64,000 nucleotides of DNA from JAKZVK01 sp965248255 (GTDB lineage Bacteria; Acidobacteriota; Terriglobia; Bryobacterales; UBA6623): positions 682,001 through 746,000 of the forward strand of contig CBDFIW010000003.1 of NCBI GenBank assembly GCA_965248255.1. Reading direction: 5' to 3'. Each line of letters opens with the position of its first letter. The first letter of the stretch is position 1. Shown piece by piece: positions 25,835 to 35,071 of this stretch. The notes beneath the pieces are model-generated. The model was not told where the DNA came from, did no database searches, and was given only the letters and a program-made list of their open reading frames with translations. Made by a program: the position numbers and the translations under genes.

Positions 25835-26256
25835 CAGGAGGTTAGCGGTGGCGGATCGGGGCGGGGAAATCCCATCTGGAATGAATCGACGGGACTCTGC
25901 CGAGGCTTTATCGGGGTTCTAGGCCCCGCAAACGGGGTGCAGGCTACCTGCCGCCCCTGCCGCCCACGGCCACAGGCGTTAGCCTGCCTTGACCCGGTGC
26001 ACAGCAAGCACGCCGCGCAACTGACCCCAAAAGTCCAAAAGTGTTGGATTCACGACCCTTATTGGCCAAGCTCGCTCGATTCCAGGTACACTGGATGAGA
26101 CGAGCCAGATGCGCCCGCCCGCAACACCCAGCTGCGGATCCCCTCGTTGGAGCGGGGTCGTGGCGCAGCATCTGGGCTAGCTGGCACTTGCGGGAAGGTT
26201 GACGTGCCGGACCGTTTGTGCGGCCGGATTCGCCACGGCTTTAGGCTCGGGATGCC
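25835..26256. other. Intergenic region between the divergent wzy-like gene and mreB
   Basis: About 420 bp without a gene. It contains small dyads such as gccccgcaaacggggt (near 25922) and cccctcg..cgggg around 26140-26156, and presumably the mre operon promoter. A ttgacg at 26199 could be a -35 box but no good -10 follows, so no promoter is called. Confidence 0.4.
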
Positions 26257-27282
26257 ATGAATCTTCGATCCATCTTTAGTTTGTTCTCGAGAGACTTGGC
26301 TATCGATCTAGGAACGGCCAATACCTTGGTGTATGTTCGAGGCGAAGGCGTTGTCGTCAATGAGCCCTCCATCGTAGCCATTAACAGGACCACTAACGAT
26401 GTGGAAGCCGTGGGAAAAGAAGCCAAGGAAATGATCGGGCGGACTCCTGGGAACATCGTGGCTATTCGGCCGATGAAGGATGGAGTCATCGCCGATTTCA
26501 AGTACACCGAGCGCATGCTCAGCTACTTCATTCAGAAGGCGCACAATCGAAAAATGCTGGTGCACCCGCGCATCGTGATCGGCGTGCCGAGCGAGATTAC
26601 GCCGGTGGAGAACCGCGCCGTGATGGACTCGGCCTATCGTGCCCACGCCAGCGAGGTGCACTTGGTGGAACAGGCTATGGTCGCGGCTATCGGCGCCGGG
26701 CTGCCAATCACCGAACCGTCGGGCAACATGGTGGTCGACATCGGTGGAGGCACGACCGACGTGGCCGTGATTTCGATGTCGGGCATCGTCTACTCGCGCT
26801 CCGTCCGGGTCGCCGGCAACGAGATGGACGAGGCCATCATCAACTACCTTAAGCGCAAGTACAATCTTCTCACGGGCGAGCGCACGGCCGAACGGGTAAA
26901 AATCGAAGTGGGCTCGGCCTCCAAGCTCGACAAGCCCATCTCGATGGAGATCAAGGGCCGCAACCTGATCGAGGGCGTTCCTCGGACGGTAACCGTGAAC
27001 GACACCGAAATCCGGGAGGCCTTGGCGGATTGTGTGGATACGATCATGAATGCAATCCGCGTTGCTCTCGAGCGGACGCCGCCCGAGCTGAGCGCGGATA
27101 TCAGCGACCGGGGTATCGTCTTGACCGGGGGCGGCGCCATGTTGCGGAACCTCGACGTACGGATTCGGGAGGAAACGGGAGTGCCGGTCTCGATCGCCGA
27201 GGATCCACTGGCTTCGGTCGTCCTTGGAACCGGCCGCATGCTGGGTGACTTCCGCTTGTTAAGGCGGATCTCTATCGAGTAG
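26257..27282 (+). CDS. mreB: Rod-shape-determining protein MreB
   Basis: 341 aa, typical length. Actin-fold ATPase that polymerises under the inner membrane and directs lateral wall synthesis. Phosphate-1 loop 'DLAIDLGTANTLVYVRGEG', 'VVNEPSIVAINR', phosphate-2 region 'MVVDIGGGTTDVAVISM', adenosine motif 'GIVLTGGGAMLRNLD'. First gene of the five-gene cell-shape cluster mreB-mreC-mreD-mrdA-rodA in conserved order, 19 bp before mreC. The ATG at 26257 gives the standard N-terminus with amphipathic residues (LRSIFSLFSRDLAIDLG). No disruption, in contrast to the regions on both sides. Confidence 0.98.
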   Translation: MNLRSIFSLFSRDLAIDLGTANTLVYVRGEGVVVNEPSIVAINRTTNDVEAVGKEAKEMIGRTPGNIVAIRPMKDGVIADFKYTERMLSYFIQKAHNRKMLVHPRIVIGVPSEITPVENRAVMDSAYRAHASEVHLVEQAMVAAIGAGLPITEPSGNMVVDIGGGTTDVAVISMSGIVYSRSVRVAGNEMDEAIINYLKRKYNLLTGERTAERVKIEVGSASKLDKPISMEIKGRNLIEGVPRTVTVNDTEIREALADCVDTIMNAIRVALERTPPELSADISDRGIVLTGGGAMLRNLDVRIREETGVPVSIAEDPLASVVLGTGRMLGDFRLLRRISIE

Positions 27283-27301
27283 AGGTCAAGCCGCAACCGT
27301 C

Positions 27302-28543
27302 GTGACAGACTTCATCGCCCGTTACCGAAACGCCTCTTTGCTGATCGCAGTCCTGTTTCTGCAGCTCGTAGTGCTGGGCTATCAAGTCCGCCGAGGCGAA
27401 GACGGTCGTTTGCTGCGGGTATGGACCGTCGGGGTGATCGCGCCGTTCCTGGATCTACTCTCTAGCGGCACCGGATTGGCAGGCTCTCTTTGGGAAGACT
27501 ACGTCTGGCTCCTGGACACCCGGCTTGAGAACGAGCGGTTGCAGGCCGACAATACGCGCCTTCAACTGCAGAAGCAGCAGCTCCTCCGTGCGCTGTCGCG
27601 CTTCTCGCGAGAGGAGGAGTTGCTCGCCTATCAGGAGCAGCTCACATCGAGCACCGTCCTGGCACAACTGATCGGAGCGGGTCCAAACCCAAACGCTAAG
27701 GAATACTTCCTCGACAAAGGAACTCGCGCCGGGGTGCGGGCGGGCATGCCGGTGATCACTGCCGACGGCGTCGTCGGGAAAATCCAGGCCTCCTATGCGC
27801 AGGCGTCGCTCCTACTTCTGATCAACGATCGCGACTCGGGGGTGGGCGTGACCCTTCGCGACTCGCAGCAGCACGGTGTCATGAAGGGTACCGGGAGCTA
27901 TGAGTGTCTCCTCGACAATGTCGACCTCGCCGTCGAGGTCAAGCCGGGCGAGCCCGTCTATACCTCCGGTGACGACCGCATCTATCCGCGTGGACTCCCG
28001 GTTGGAGAGGTCGCGCGCGTCGGTCCCGGCCCGGAGTACCAGGAGATCTACATCCGCCCCTTCGCCCGGCTCAGCCGCTTGAGCGAGGTCCTGGTCGTGA
28101 CTTTCGGCGTGCACCGGGACCTGCCGCGCTATCCTCGGCCCCAACCTCCCGACGTGCTGATGCCTCTGCCTCCAGCGGTGGTGCCGGCGGGACCGACGGC
28201 GGCCGCTGACGACAGCGCAGACCGGAGCGGGGAACCCCCGGCGCCGGCTGAACAGGTTCCCCCCGGCGAGGCGCCTCCCGAAGAACGTTTAACTCCACTT
28301 ACCGACGCCGATTACTTGCGTGAACGCTATGAGGCGATCGGCGAGGCCCAGCAACATCGCTTCGGAGAAGGAGGGCCGGGCTCGCCGCCGCCCGATTTCA
28401 ACCTCGGGATGAACTCGCCGCCGGCGCCCGCTCGTTCACCCTCCCAGCCGGTCCTGGTATTGGATGTGGGCGGAAGTCTCGCCGAGTCACGAGCTCAGAA
28501 CGACGTCGCTCCCCAAGAGTCCCCTTCCACCGAAAGTCCTTGA
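27302..28543 (+). CDS. mreC: Rod-shape-determining protein MreC
   Basis: 413 aa from GTG 27302. One N-terminal membrane helix (NASLLIAVLFLQLVVLGYQV), a coiled coil (LENERLQADNTRLQLQKQQL), then the periplasmic beta-domains ('DKGTRAGVRAGMPVITADGV', 'VYTSGDDRIYPRGLPVGEV'). It scaffolds PBP2/RodA in the periplasm. The last about 140 residues are a Pro/Ala/Glu-rich, probably disordered tail (many MreC proteins stop near 280-300 aa), ending close to the mreD start. Co-transcribed with mreB and mreD. Confidence 0.96.
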   Translation: MTDFIARYRNASLLIAVLFLQLVVLGYQVRRGEDGRLLRVWTVGVIAPFLDLLSSGTGLAGSLWEDYVWLLDTRLENERLQADNTRLQLQKQQLLRALSRFSREEELLAYQEQLTSSTVLAQLIGAGPNPNAKEYFLDKGTRAGVRAGMPVITADGVVGKIQASYAQASLLLLINDRDSGVGVTLRDSQQHGVMKGTGSYECLLDNVDLAVEVKPGEPVYTSGDDRIYPRGLPVGEVARVGPGPEYQEIYIRPFARLSRLSEVLVVTFGVHRDLPRYPRPQPPDVLMPLPPAVVPAGPTAAADDSADRSGEPPAPAEQVPPGEAPPEERLTPLTDADYLRERYEAIGEAQQHRFGEGGPGSPPPDFNLGMNSPPAPARSPSQPVLVLDVGGSLAESRAQNDVAPQESPSTESP

Positions 28544-28556
28544 ACACGCGCTCGAC

Positions 28557-29075
28557 ATGCAGGCAAGTGCACCTCCGGTGGCCGAGCAAGTCGCTAGGCG
28601 CCTCAGCGTAGGCGCGGCAGTCGCGCTGGTGGTCATGACGCTGCTCCTGCAGAGCTACTTGCCGCTCTACATTCCGCTGGTCGGTTTCTTCGATCTCCCC
28701 CTGCTGTCGGTGATCTATCTGGCTTTGATCAGTCGCAACGTGCCGCAAGGCATCCTGATTGGCGTCGCCGTCGGCCTTGCCCAAGATGGCTTAACGCACG
28801 GGCCGATCGGGGTCTTTGGTATCATCAAAACGTTGATCGGCTACCTGGCCTCGTCGGTCAGTCTGGTGATTGAAGCCGACTACCCCGGCGCCCAAAGCGT
28901 CCTTGTGGCGCTCTTCTTCCTGATTCACCAACTGATCTACTGGATCATGCAGCGGGTGCTGCTGGGCACCGACGCGTCCCTCGATCCGGCGCTCACCCTT
29001 GTATTGGCGGCGGCGCATGCGGCCCTTTCGCTCCTGGTGTTCCGGCTGTTCGACGGACTGAAGAGGACGGGCTGA
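28557..29075 (+). CDS. mreD: Rod-shape-determining protein MreD
   Basis: 172 aa from the ATG at 28557, 13 bp after mreC. Five or six hydrophobic helices; 'LPLLSVIYLALISRNVPQG' and 'GLAQDGLTHGPIGVFGIIKT' match the conserved MreD G..G.l.D.......G.......l region. Integral membrane partner of MreC. The frame extends upstream to 28464 inside mreC but the position after mreC and the hydrophobic start favour 28557. Confidence 0.93.
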   Translation: MQASAPPVAEQVARRLSVGAAVALVVMTLLLQSYLPLYIPLVGFFDLPLLSVIYLALISRNVPQGILIGVAVGLAQDGLTHGPIGVFGIIKTLIGYLASSVSLVIEADYPGAQSVLVALFFLIHQLIYWIMQRVLLGTDASLDPALTLVLAAAHAALSLLVFRLFDGLKRTG

Positions 29076-29085
29076 GGAAGGCGAG

Positions 29086-30975
29086 GTGAACCTCTACCCC
29101 AACGGCCAACGTAAGAGCGGCGATGTTCAAATCGCCGTGTTTCAGTACTTCAGTGCGTTGGCCTTCCTTTGGCTGCTGTCCGGCTTCTGGCAACTTCAGA
29201 TCCAGAGTCCGCAAGTCTACGCCGATCGCGCCGAGCGGAACCGTGTGAAGTCGCTTCCGGTGCTGGCCCCCCGCGGGAAGATCCTCGATCGGGATGGCCG
29301 TGTGATCGTCGCCAACAGCCCCAGCCACAAGGTTCTCCTCTCGCGGGCTGCGCCCAGCCGCAAGCACCTGCGGATCATCGCCGACGGACTGAACATCCCT
29401 TTCGATCAACTCATGGCGAAGCTCCGTCGCGTGGAGGGGTCGAAGACGCCCGAATACCAATCCTCGATTCTGAAGGAAAACCTGACGCGGTCGGAGGTGG
29501 CCTTCGTCCAAACCCACCGGCCGCAGTTTCGTGAGTTGGAACTGATCCGCTCCCAGCAACGCCAGTACCCACGCGGCGGCTTGGCTTCGCACGTGGTGGG
29601 CTACGTAGGCGAGATCAGCGACGCGGAACTCGACCAGGAAGAGTTCATCTTCTACGAACCTGGGGCCGAGATCGGCAAGGCCGGTATCGAGCGCCAATAC
29701 AACGACCTACTCAGCGGCTCTGATGGCAGCCGTCTTGTTGAAGTGGACAGCCTCGGGCGCGAGCGAAAGTTGTTCGGCACGGTGGAGGCCAAGGCGGGAC
29801 GCAGTATCCGGCTCACCTTGGACCTGGATCTCCAGGTCGTTGCCGAACTGGCCATGGAGGGCCGCAAAGGCGCGGTGGTCGCTCTCGATCCACGTGACGG
29901 TGGCGTGTTGGCTCTGGTCAGCCGCCCCAACTACGATCCCAACAAGTTCGTGGGAGGAATCCGGCCCGAGAGCTGGCGGGAACTCATCCGGGACCCGGAT
30001 AAACCAATGCTGAATCGCGCCATCCAGGCACAGCTGGCGCCCGGTTCGGTCTTCAAGCCCGTCGTCGCTTTAGCCGCGCGCGAAACCGGCGCCATCGACA
30101 AGGACTTTAGCGTCTTCTGCCAAGGCGGAGCTTCCTTCTACAACCGCTACTTCCGTTGCCACCTTTCCAAGGGACACGGCCGCGTCAGGCTTCGCGAGGC
30201 GCTGGCCCAGTCCTGCAACGTTTTCTTCCACACAGTAGGCAACAAGCTGGGAATCGACCGCATCGCTGAGTACGCCAAACTGATGGGGCTGGGACACAGG
30301 ACGCTGATCGATCTGCCGCACGAGCAAGAGGGCCTGGTACCGTCGGCGCAGTGGAAACTGCGATTCTATCGGGAAAAATGGTACGCCGGGGAGACGATCT
30401 CGGTGGCCATAGGGCAAGGGGCCGTGACGGCGACCCCTCTCCAGATCTCGTACCTGATCGGCGGCCTGGCGATGGGTGGCACCTGGCATCGTCCACACCT
30501 GATCTCCTACGAGGACGCCAAGCACGCCCGTCCCGACTTCGAGCCGCCGCCGCCGGCGAAAGTGGAGCTCAACCGACGCCACGTGGATGCCATTGTGGAT
30601 GGGCTCTGGGCGGTAGTAAACGGCCCGGGAACCGGGATACGAGCCCGCCTGCCGGGCGACGATGTGTGCGGCAAGACGGGAACCGCACAGCGTGCTTCCA
30701 GACAGCGGACGGCCGGCAGTGACGACCCGGATCTGAGGGATACAGCCTGGTTCGTGGGTTTCACCCCCTGCCGCGAGCCGGAGATCGTCGTGACGGCCCT
30801 GTTCGAAGGCGGCGAGCATGGCCACCTAGCTGCACCGATCGTTCGCGACGTGATCAAGAGCTATCTCGACAAGAAGCAGCGCATCCAATGGGCGCGCCGG
30901 TCCGCGCTTCCGGCAGAAGGACGGCCGGAGCGCGGTGCCGATGCCGGGCCGGTCGCGCTTGTCCGCCCTCGCTAG
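29086..30975 (+). CDS. mrdA: Penicillin-binding protein 2 (peptidoglycan transpeptidase)
   Basis: 629 aa from GTG 29086, 10 bp after mreD. Class B PBP: N-terminal membrane anchor (FSALAFLWLLSGFWQLQI), pedestal domain with 'LAPRGKILDRDGRVIVANSP', then the transpeptidase domain. The SxxK active-site serine is in 'APGSVFKPVVAL', SxN in 'AQSCNVFFHTVG', KTG in 'VCGKTGTAQRAS'. It cross-links lateral-wall peptidoglycan with RodA, whose gene follows after 2 bp. The tail after about residue 590 is short and basic. Complete and undisturbed. Confidence 0.97.
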   Translation: MNLYPNGQRKSGDVQIAVFQYFSALAFLWLLSGFWQLQIQSPQVYADRAERNRVKSLPVLAPRGKILDRDGRVIVANSPSHKVLLSRAAPSRKHLRIIADGLNIPFDQLMAKLRRVEGSKTPEYQSSILKENLTRSEVAFVQTHRPQFRELELIRSQQRQYPRGGLASHVVGYVGEISDAELDQEEFIFYEPGAEIGKAGIERQYNDLLSGSDGSRLVEVDSLGRERKLFGTVEAKAGRSIRLTLDLDLQVVAELAMEGRKGAVVALDPRDGGVLALVSRPNYDPNKFVGGIRPESWRELIRDPDKPMLNRAIQAQLAPGSVFKPVVALAARETGAIDKDFSVFCQGGASFYNRYFRCHLSKGHGRVRLREALAQSCNVFFHTVGNKLGIDRIAEYAKLMGLGHRTLIDLPHEQEGLVPSAQWKLRFYREKWYAGETISVAIGQGAVTATPLQISYLIGGLAMGGTWHRPHLISYEDAKHARPDFEPPPPAKVELNRRHVDAIVDGLWAVVNGPGTGIRARLPGDDVCGKTGTAQRASRQRTAGSDDPDLRDTAWFVGFTPCREPEIVVTALFEGGEHGHLAAPIVRDVIKSYLDKKQRIQWARRSALPAEGRPERGADAGPVALVRPR

Positions 30976-30977
30976 AG

Positions 30978-32069
30978 ATGAAGGGTCAACACTCAGCCCG
31001 GGACGCCGACTGGACCTTGATCGGTCTGGCGTTGAGTCTGTCGATTCTAGGGCTGATCGAGATCGACAGCGCCACCCGCAATACCGTCTGGCAAGACAGC
31101 CATTACCGCCAGATGGTGTGGGTCGTGCTCGGTCTGTGCATGCTGTGGCTCGTCTCCACCGTGGACTACACCTGGTGGGTGGAGTACGTGCCGGCTTTCT
31201 ATGTTGCCGCCCTGGTGTTGCTGGTCATGGTGGCGCTGTTTGGCCACATTGGGGGCGGCGCGCGGCGCTGGATCCCGCTGCCTGGGGGCGTCAGTATCCA
31301 GATCTCAGAGTTCGTCAAGGTGGTGTTAGTATTGTTGGTGGCGCACGTGCTGGGCGAGTCGCCGCGCGAGCGTATTACGGCGTCGACACACCTGCGTATG
31401 GCCGGGCTGTTTGCGGTCATGATGGTGGTGGTAGCCGCTCAGCCGGATCTGAGTACGGCGCTCAGCTACTTGCCCATCCTCGGGGTGGGCGTCTTTATGG
31501 CCGGGCTTCGCTGGAAGCACCTTGTGTTGCTGATGTTGGCGGGCCTGCTGGCGGCTCCGCTAGGCTGGTATATGCTCAGGCCATACCAGAAGGAAAGAGT
31601 CATTGCGTACCTCGATCCGGAGAGCGATCCGCGAGACAAAGGCTATCAGTCCATTCAGTCGCAGATCGCCGTCGGTTCGGGTGAGGTATGGGGCAAGGGT
31701 TTCGCGCGCGGAACGCAGACCCAGTTGCGCTTTCTGCCCACAGCACACACCGATTTCATTTTCTCGGCGTTTTCCGAAGAGCGTGGTTTCGCTGGAGTCA
31801 TGGTGGCGCTAGGACTTTATTTCGCGGTGCTGATGAAGATTGTCGGCAGCGCCCAGACGGCTCCTGACAATGCCGGCATGTACATCTGCATGGGCGTGGC
31901 CTCGCTGTTTTTATTTCACTTGATTGTCAATGTCGGCATGGTCATTGGCAAAGTCCCGGTAACCGGTATTCCGCTGCCGCTGATGAGCTACGGCGGGTCG
32001 AATACGATTGCAACCTTCATGTTGCTGGGGCTGGTTAACAACGTTCGCTTGCGCCGTTTTACGAACTGA
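30978..32069 (+). CDS. rodA: Rod-shape-determining SEDS glycosyltransferase RodA
   Basis: 363 aa from the ATG at 30978 (MKGQHSARDADWTLIGLALS), 2 bp after the mrdA stop; a longer frame from 30888 overlaps mrdA and is unlikely. Ten hydrophobic helices; SEDS signatures 'VLLVAHVLGESPRE', 'AAQPDLSTALSYLPI' (catalytic Asp region), 'AVGSGEVWGKGFARGTQTQL', 'TDFIFSAFSEERGFAG' and 'GIPLPLMSYGGSNTIATFM'. It polymerises lipid II into glycan strands with PBP2. Last gene of the cluster. Confidence 0.97.
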   Translation: MKGQHSARDADWTLIGLALSLSILGLIEIDSATRNTVWQDSHYRQMVWVVLGLCMLWLVSTVDYTWWVEYVPAFYVAALVLLVMVALFGHIGGGARRWIPLPGGVSIQISEFVKVVLVLLVAHVLGESPRERITASTHLRMAGLFAVMMVVVAAQPDLSTALSYLPILGVGVFMAGLRWKHLVLLMLAGLLAAPLGWYMLRPYQKERVIAYLDPESDPRDKGYQSIQSQIAVGSGEVWGKGFARGTQTQLRFLPTAHTDFIFSAFSEERGFAGVMVALGLYFAVLMKIVGSAQTAPDNAGMYICMGVASLFLFHLIVNVGMVIGKVPVTGIPLPLMSYGGSNTIATFMLLGLVNNVRLRRFTN

Positions 32070-32412
32070 GGGCAGCACAGGCGTGAGGCGGCAAGGAGCA
32101 TGGAGATGGACGGGCGCAGAAATCCCGTCCCGCAGAATTCGAACTTGCATAGTGAAAACAGGGAACACAAGGCGCCCACGCTTTCGAGCAGAGGGTGGTT
32201 CTCTTGGTGACAGGCGTTGAGCAGGCGGGATGTACCAAGCCGCTCCGTCCGGTGACCGAAGACAGACAAGCTTGCGGGTCAATACGAAGCGCCCCACCGA
32301 GGCGCGCGTCTGGCTCCGGCGGGTTTCTAGACGCTTTTACAGCGCCGGATTCCCCGGCTTCGTCAGAGCCGCACTCTGTGCCTGGGCCCTCCGTTCCCTG
32401 GGAGGCGTCCGA
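32070..32412. other. Gap between rodA and rng
   Basis: 343 bp. The reading frame of rng is open backwards to 32230, but that part has no family similarity. A short dyad ggacggg..cccgtcc at about 32108-32130 could terminate rodA transcripts, though no T run follows. The end of the gap carries the rng Shine-Dalgarno ggagg at 32401-32405, 7 nt before the ATG at 32413. Confidence 0.5.
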
Positions 32413-35070
32413 ATGTCTAAAGAACTGGTCGTTTCTTCGACCCCGCATCAAACTCGCCTCGCCCTGCTGGAAAACGACCGGCTGGCCGAGATCTACGTCG
32501 AGAGAGAATCCCACCAAGGGTTGGCCGGCAGCATTCACAAAGGCCGTGTGGCCCGCGTTCTGCCCGGCATGCAGTCGGCTTTCGTAGATATCGGCCTCGA
32601 TCGAGACGCGTTTCTTTACGTGTCAGATTTCTTCGAGGGACTTGACGAATACGAAGCTACCCCAGACGACAAAGAAGCCTCCGGTGACAGCAAAGCCCGC
32701 CCGGTGCCGGCGGATGCCGAGCCCTCCCCGGGCACGGGTTCGTCGACGAGCCGCCCCAGGGAGCGCAGGGGCCGCCGCGGACGGCGAGGCCGCCCCGCGC
32801 GGCGTCGCGAGTCCGGCGGCGGTTTCCCAGAGTCCAAGTACGCTCAGGTCGGCGAAGACGGTGAGGGCCTCCCCAAGACCGGGCCGGACGACCTAGCCGC
32901 GACGGGGTCGCCCGCGATCGAGGAGGCGGAACGCCCCGACCCCCTGCCAGTTGCAGAATCAACTGCAGAGGTCGAGCAGGACTTCGCGGTCCTGCCCGGT
33001 GAATCCCTGGCCAAGTACGCCGACACCGGGGAGTCGCCTGCGGCGCGGGCGGACGACGACCCAGGTGGGGAAGGAATCTCCGCAGAGGGTCAGGAACAGC
33101 CAGCCGCCTCAGCCGAACCGGATCTCTCTGACCCCGTGGAAGGCGACCACGCAGAGGACCATCCTCCTCTCGAGGCCGACGAAGCCTCGGCCGATCCGCC
33201 AGCCTCCGGCAACGAGGCGTTCGATGGCGGTTCCGCGGGCGCGGCTGTTGCCACTGCTCCGTTGACCGAGCCTGACGCCCAGCAGGCGCAAGGGATTGGC
33301 GTGGCGGCCGCCCCCGAGCACACCGATGTGGAGTCACCTCGTTCTGAGTCCGCTTCTCGACAAGATCAGCCTGAGCCGGCCACCGACGATGCGTCCCTCT
33401 TAGCAGGTGACGCCTCATTCCAGCCCCAAGAAGAGGCTCCCGAGGATTCGGTCGAGCTGCCCGAAACATCCTCGGCTGCGGAAGACGGCGTAGAAGCTCG
33501 GGCCGTGGCCGTCGACGACGCTCTTTCCGAGCAAAGCGATGAGTCGGTTGGATCCGGTGATGAAGACGGCAAGGCGGTAGAACATCCAGTGGATGCCGAG
33601 GCCGCCCCAAGCGGGGATTCCGACGAGCCGAACCACTCTGCACCCGGGCCTCCGCTTCCCGAACCCGACGGATCAGGTAAGCCGGAGGCCGCGAGCGCGC
33701 GCGAACGCTCGGGTTCCTCACGTCCATTCCGCCGCCGCGGACGACGCGGACGACGCGGACGACGCCACCCAGGCCGCTACCGTGAAGAGACCGCGGCTGT
33801 CGAGACGCCCACAGATCATGCCACCGCGACGTCTCCTTCGAGCGACGGGACCGCCTCGGTGCCGTCCACCAGCATCAGCGACATGCTGTCCAAGGGCAAC
33901 GAGATCCTGGTCCAGATCGCCAAGGAGCCTCTGGGCAAGAAAGGCGCCCGTATCACGTCGCACATCGCCCTGCCGGGTCGGTTCCTCGTCTACATGCCCA
34001 CGGTCGACCACGTGGGAGTGTCTCGCAAGATCGGCTCGTTTGACGAACGCCGCCGGCTACGGGCCATCGTCAAGGAACACCGCACCGGCATGCCGGGTGG
34101 ATTCATCGTGCGCACGGCCGGAGATGGCATCAAAGAGGAACAGATTCGCGGTGACATGCTTTTCCTCTACAACCTGTGGCTCGACATCCGCCAGAAGGCC
34201 GAAAGCCGCTCGGGCGTGGGCCTGGTTCATCAGGATCTCGACATCGTCGAGCGGGTGCTGCGTGATCAGTTGGACGAAGACTTCAAGACGATTTGGGTCG
34301 ACCACGAAGAAGAGTACGAGCGGATCCTGCGATTTGTAGAGCGCTTCCAGCCAAAGCTGATTTCGCGCGTCAAGCTCTACACGCGACCGCGGCCGGTGTT
34401 CGATGAGTTCAATGTCACCAAGGACATCGAGAAGGCCTTGCGGCCAAGAGTTTGGCTTAAATCGGGTGGCTACATCGTGATCAACCACACCGAGGCGCTG
34501 GTGGCGATCGACGTCAACACCGGCAAGTACGTCGGCAAGTCCGACCGCCTGGAGGACACCATCGTCAACACGAATCTCGAAGCTGCCAACGAGATCGTGC
34601 GGCAGATGCGGTTGCGCGATCTCGGGGGAATTGTGGTCGTCGACTTCATCGACATGGAAGACCGCCAGAACCGTGTCAAGGTGATACAGGCGCTCGGGGC
34701 GGCGCTGCACCAAGATCCCGCCCCGTCCAAGTCGCTGCCGTTCAACGAGTTCGGCCTGGTGGCGATAACCCGAAAGCGAATGAAGCAGTCGCTCGAGCGC
34801 ACGCTGTGCTCGCCATGCTCGGTCTGCAGCGGTTTCGGGTTGCTGAAGTCGATCGAAACCGTGATCTACGAGATCATGGATGAGGCGCGTGGGATGGCAC
34901 CCGACATGGAGCCGCAGAAGGACGTCACCCTGCGGGTCAATCCCGAGGTGGCGCGCACGCTCAAGTCGCGCAAGAACCGCTACCTGCAAGAGATCGAGGA
35001 ACTGCTCAAGAGCCACGTGCTCGTACGCAGCGATCTATCGCTGCAGCGCGAGCATTTCGACATCAACTGA
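32413..35070 (+). CDS. rng: Ribonuclease E/G with a ~410-residue insertion in the S1 domain
   Basis: 885 aa; the start ATG 32413 is preceded by ggagg. The protein opens like RNase G (KELVVSSTPHQTRLALLEND) and enters an S1 domain (GSIHKGRVARVLPGMQSAFV). At about residue 77 the S1 fold is broken by about 410 acidic, Pro/Ser-rich residues bracketed by basic RG blocks ('RGRRGRRGRPARRR' near 120, 'RRRGRRGRRGRRHPGR' near 440-455); S1 resumes at about 488 (ISDMLSKGNEILVQIAKEPL). The catalytic Mg2+ ligands are in 'LVAIDVNTGKYVG' and 'IVVVDFIDMEDRQNR', the Zn-link in 'TLCSPCSVCSGFG'. It processes rRNA and mRNA. The insertion probably gives RNA or protein contacts that E. coli RNase E places at its C-terminus (inference). 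Confidence 0.95.
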   Translation: MSKELVVSSTPHQTRLALLENDRLAEIYVERESHQGLAGSIHKGRVARVLPGMQSAFVDIGLDRDAFLYVSDFFEGLDEYEATPDDKEASGDSKARPVPADAEPSPGTGSSTSRPRERRGRRGRRGRPARRRESGGGFPESKYAQVGEDGEGLPKTGPDDLAATGSPAIEEAERPDPLPVAESTAEVEQDFAVLPGESLAKYADTGESPAARADDDPGGEGISAEGQEQPAASAEPDLSDPVEGDHAEDHPPLEADEASADPPASGNEAFDGGSAGAAVATAPLTEPDAQQAQGIGVAAAPEHTDVESPRSESASRQDQPEPATDDASLLAGDASFQPQEEAPEDSVELPETSSAAEDGVEARAVAVDDALSEQSDESVGSGDEDGKAVEHPVDAEAAPSGDSDEPNHSAPGPPLPEPDGSGKPEAASARERSGSSRPFRRRGRRGRRGRRHPGRYREETAAVETPTDHATATSPSSDGTASVPSTSISDMLSKGNEILVQIAKEPLGKKGARITSHIALPGRFLVYMPTVDHVGVSRKIGSFDERRRLRAIVKEHRTGMPGGFIVRTAGDGIKEEQIRGDMLFLYNLWLDIRQKAESRSGVGLVHQDLDIVERVLRDQLDEDFKTIWVDHEEEYERILRFVERFQPKLISRVKLYTRPRPVFDEFNVTKDIEKALRPRVWLKSGGYIVINHTEALVAIDVNTGKYVGKSDRLEDTIVNTNLEAANEIVRQMRLRDLGGIVVVDFIDMEDRQNRVKVIQALGAALHQDPAPSKSLPFNEFGLVAITRKRMKQSLERTLCSPCSVCSGFGLLKSIETVIYEIMDEARGMAPDMEPQKDVTLRVNPEVARTLKSRKNRYLQEIEELLKSHVLVRSDLSLQREHFDIN

Positions 35071-35071
35071 T

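Noticed and set aside
32230..32412. N-terminal extension of the RNase E/G frame
   Set aside because: The family starts at MSKELVVSS and a good ggagg lies just before 32413; the extension is Arg/Ala-rich chance coding.
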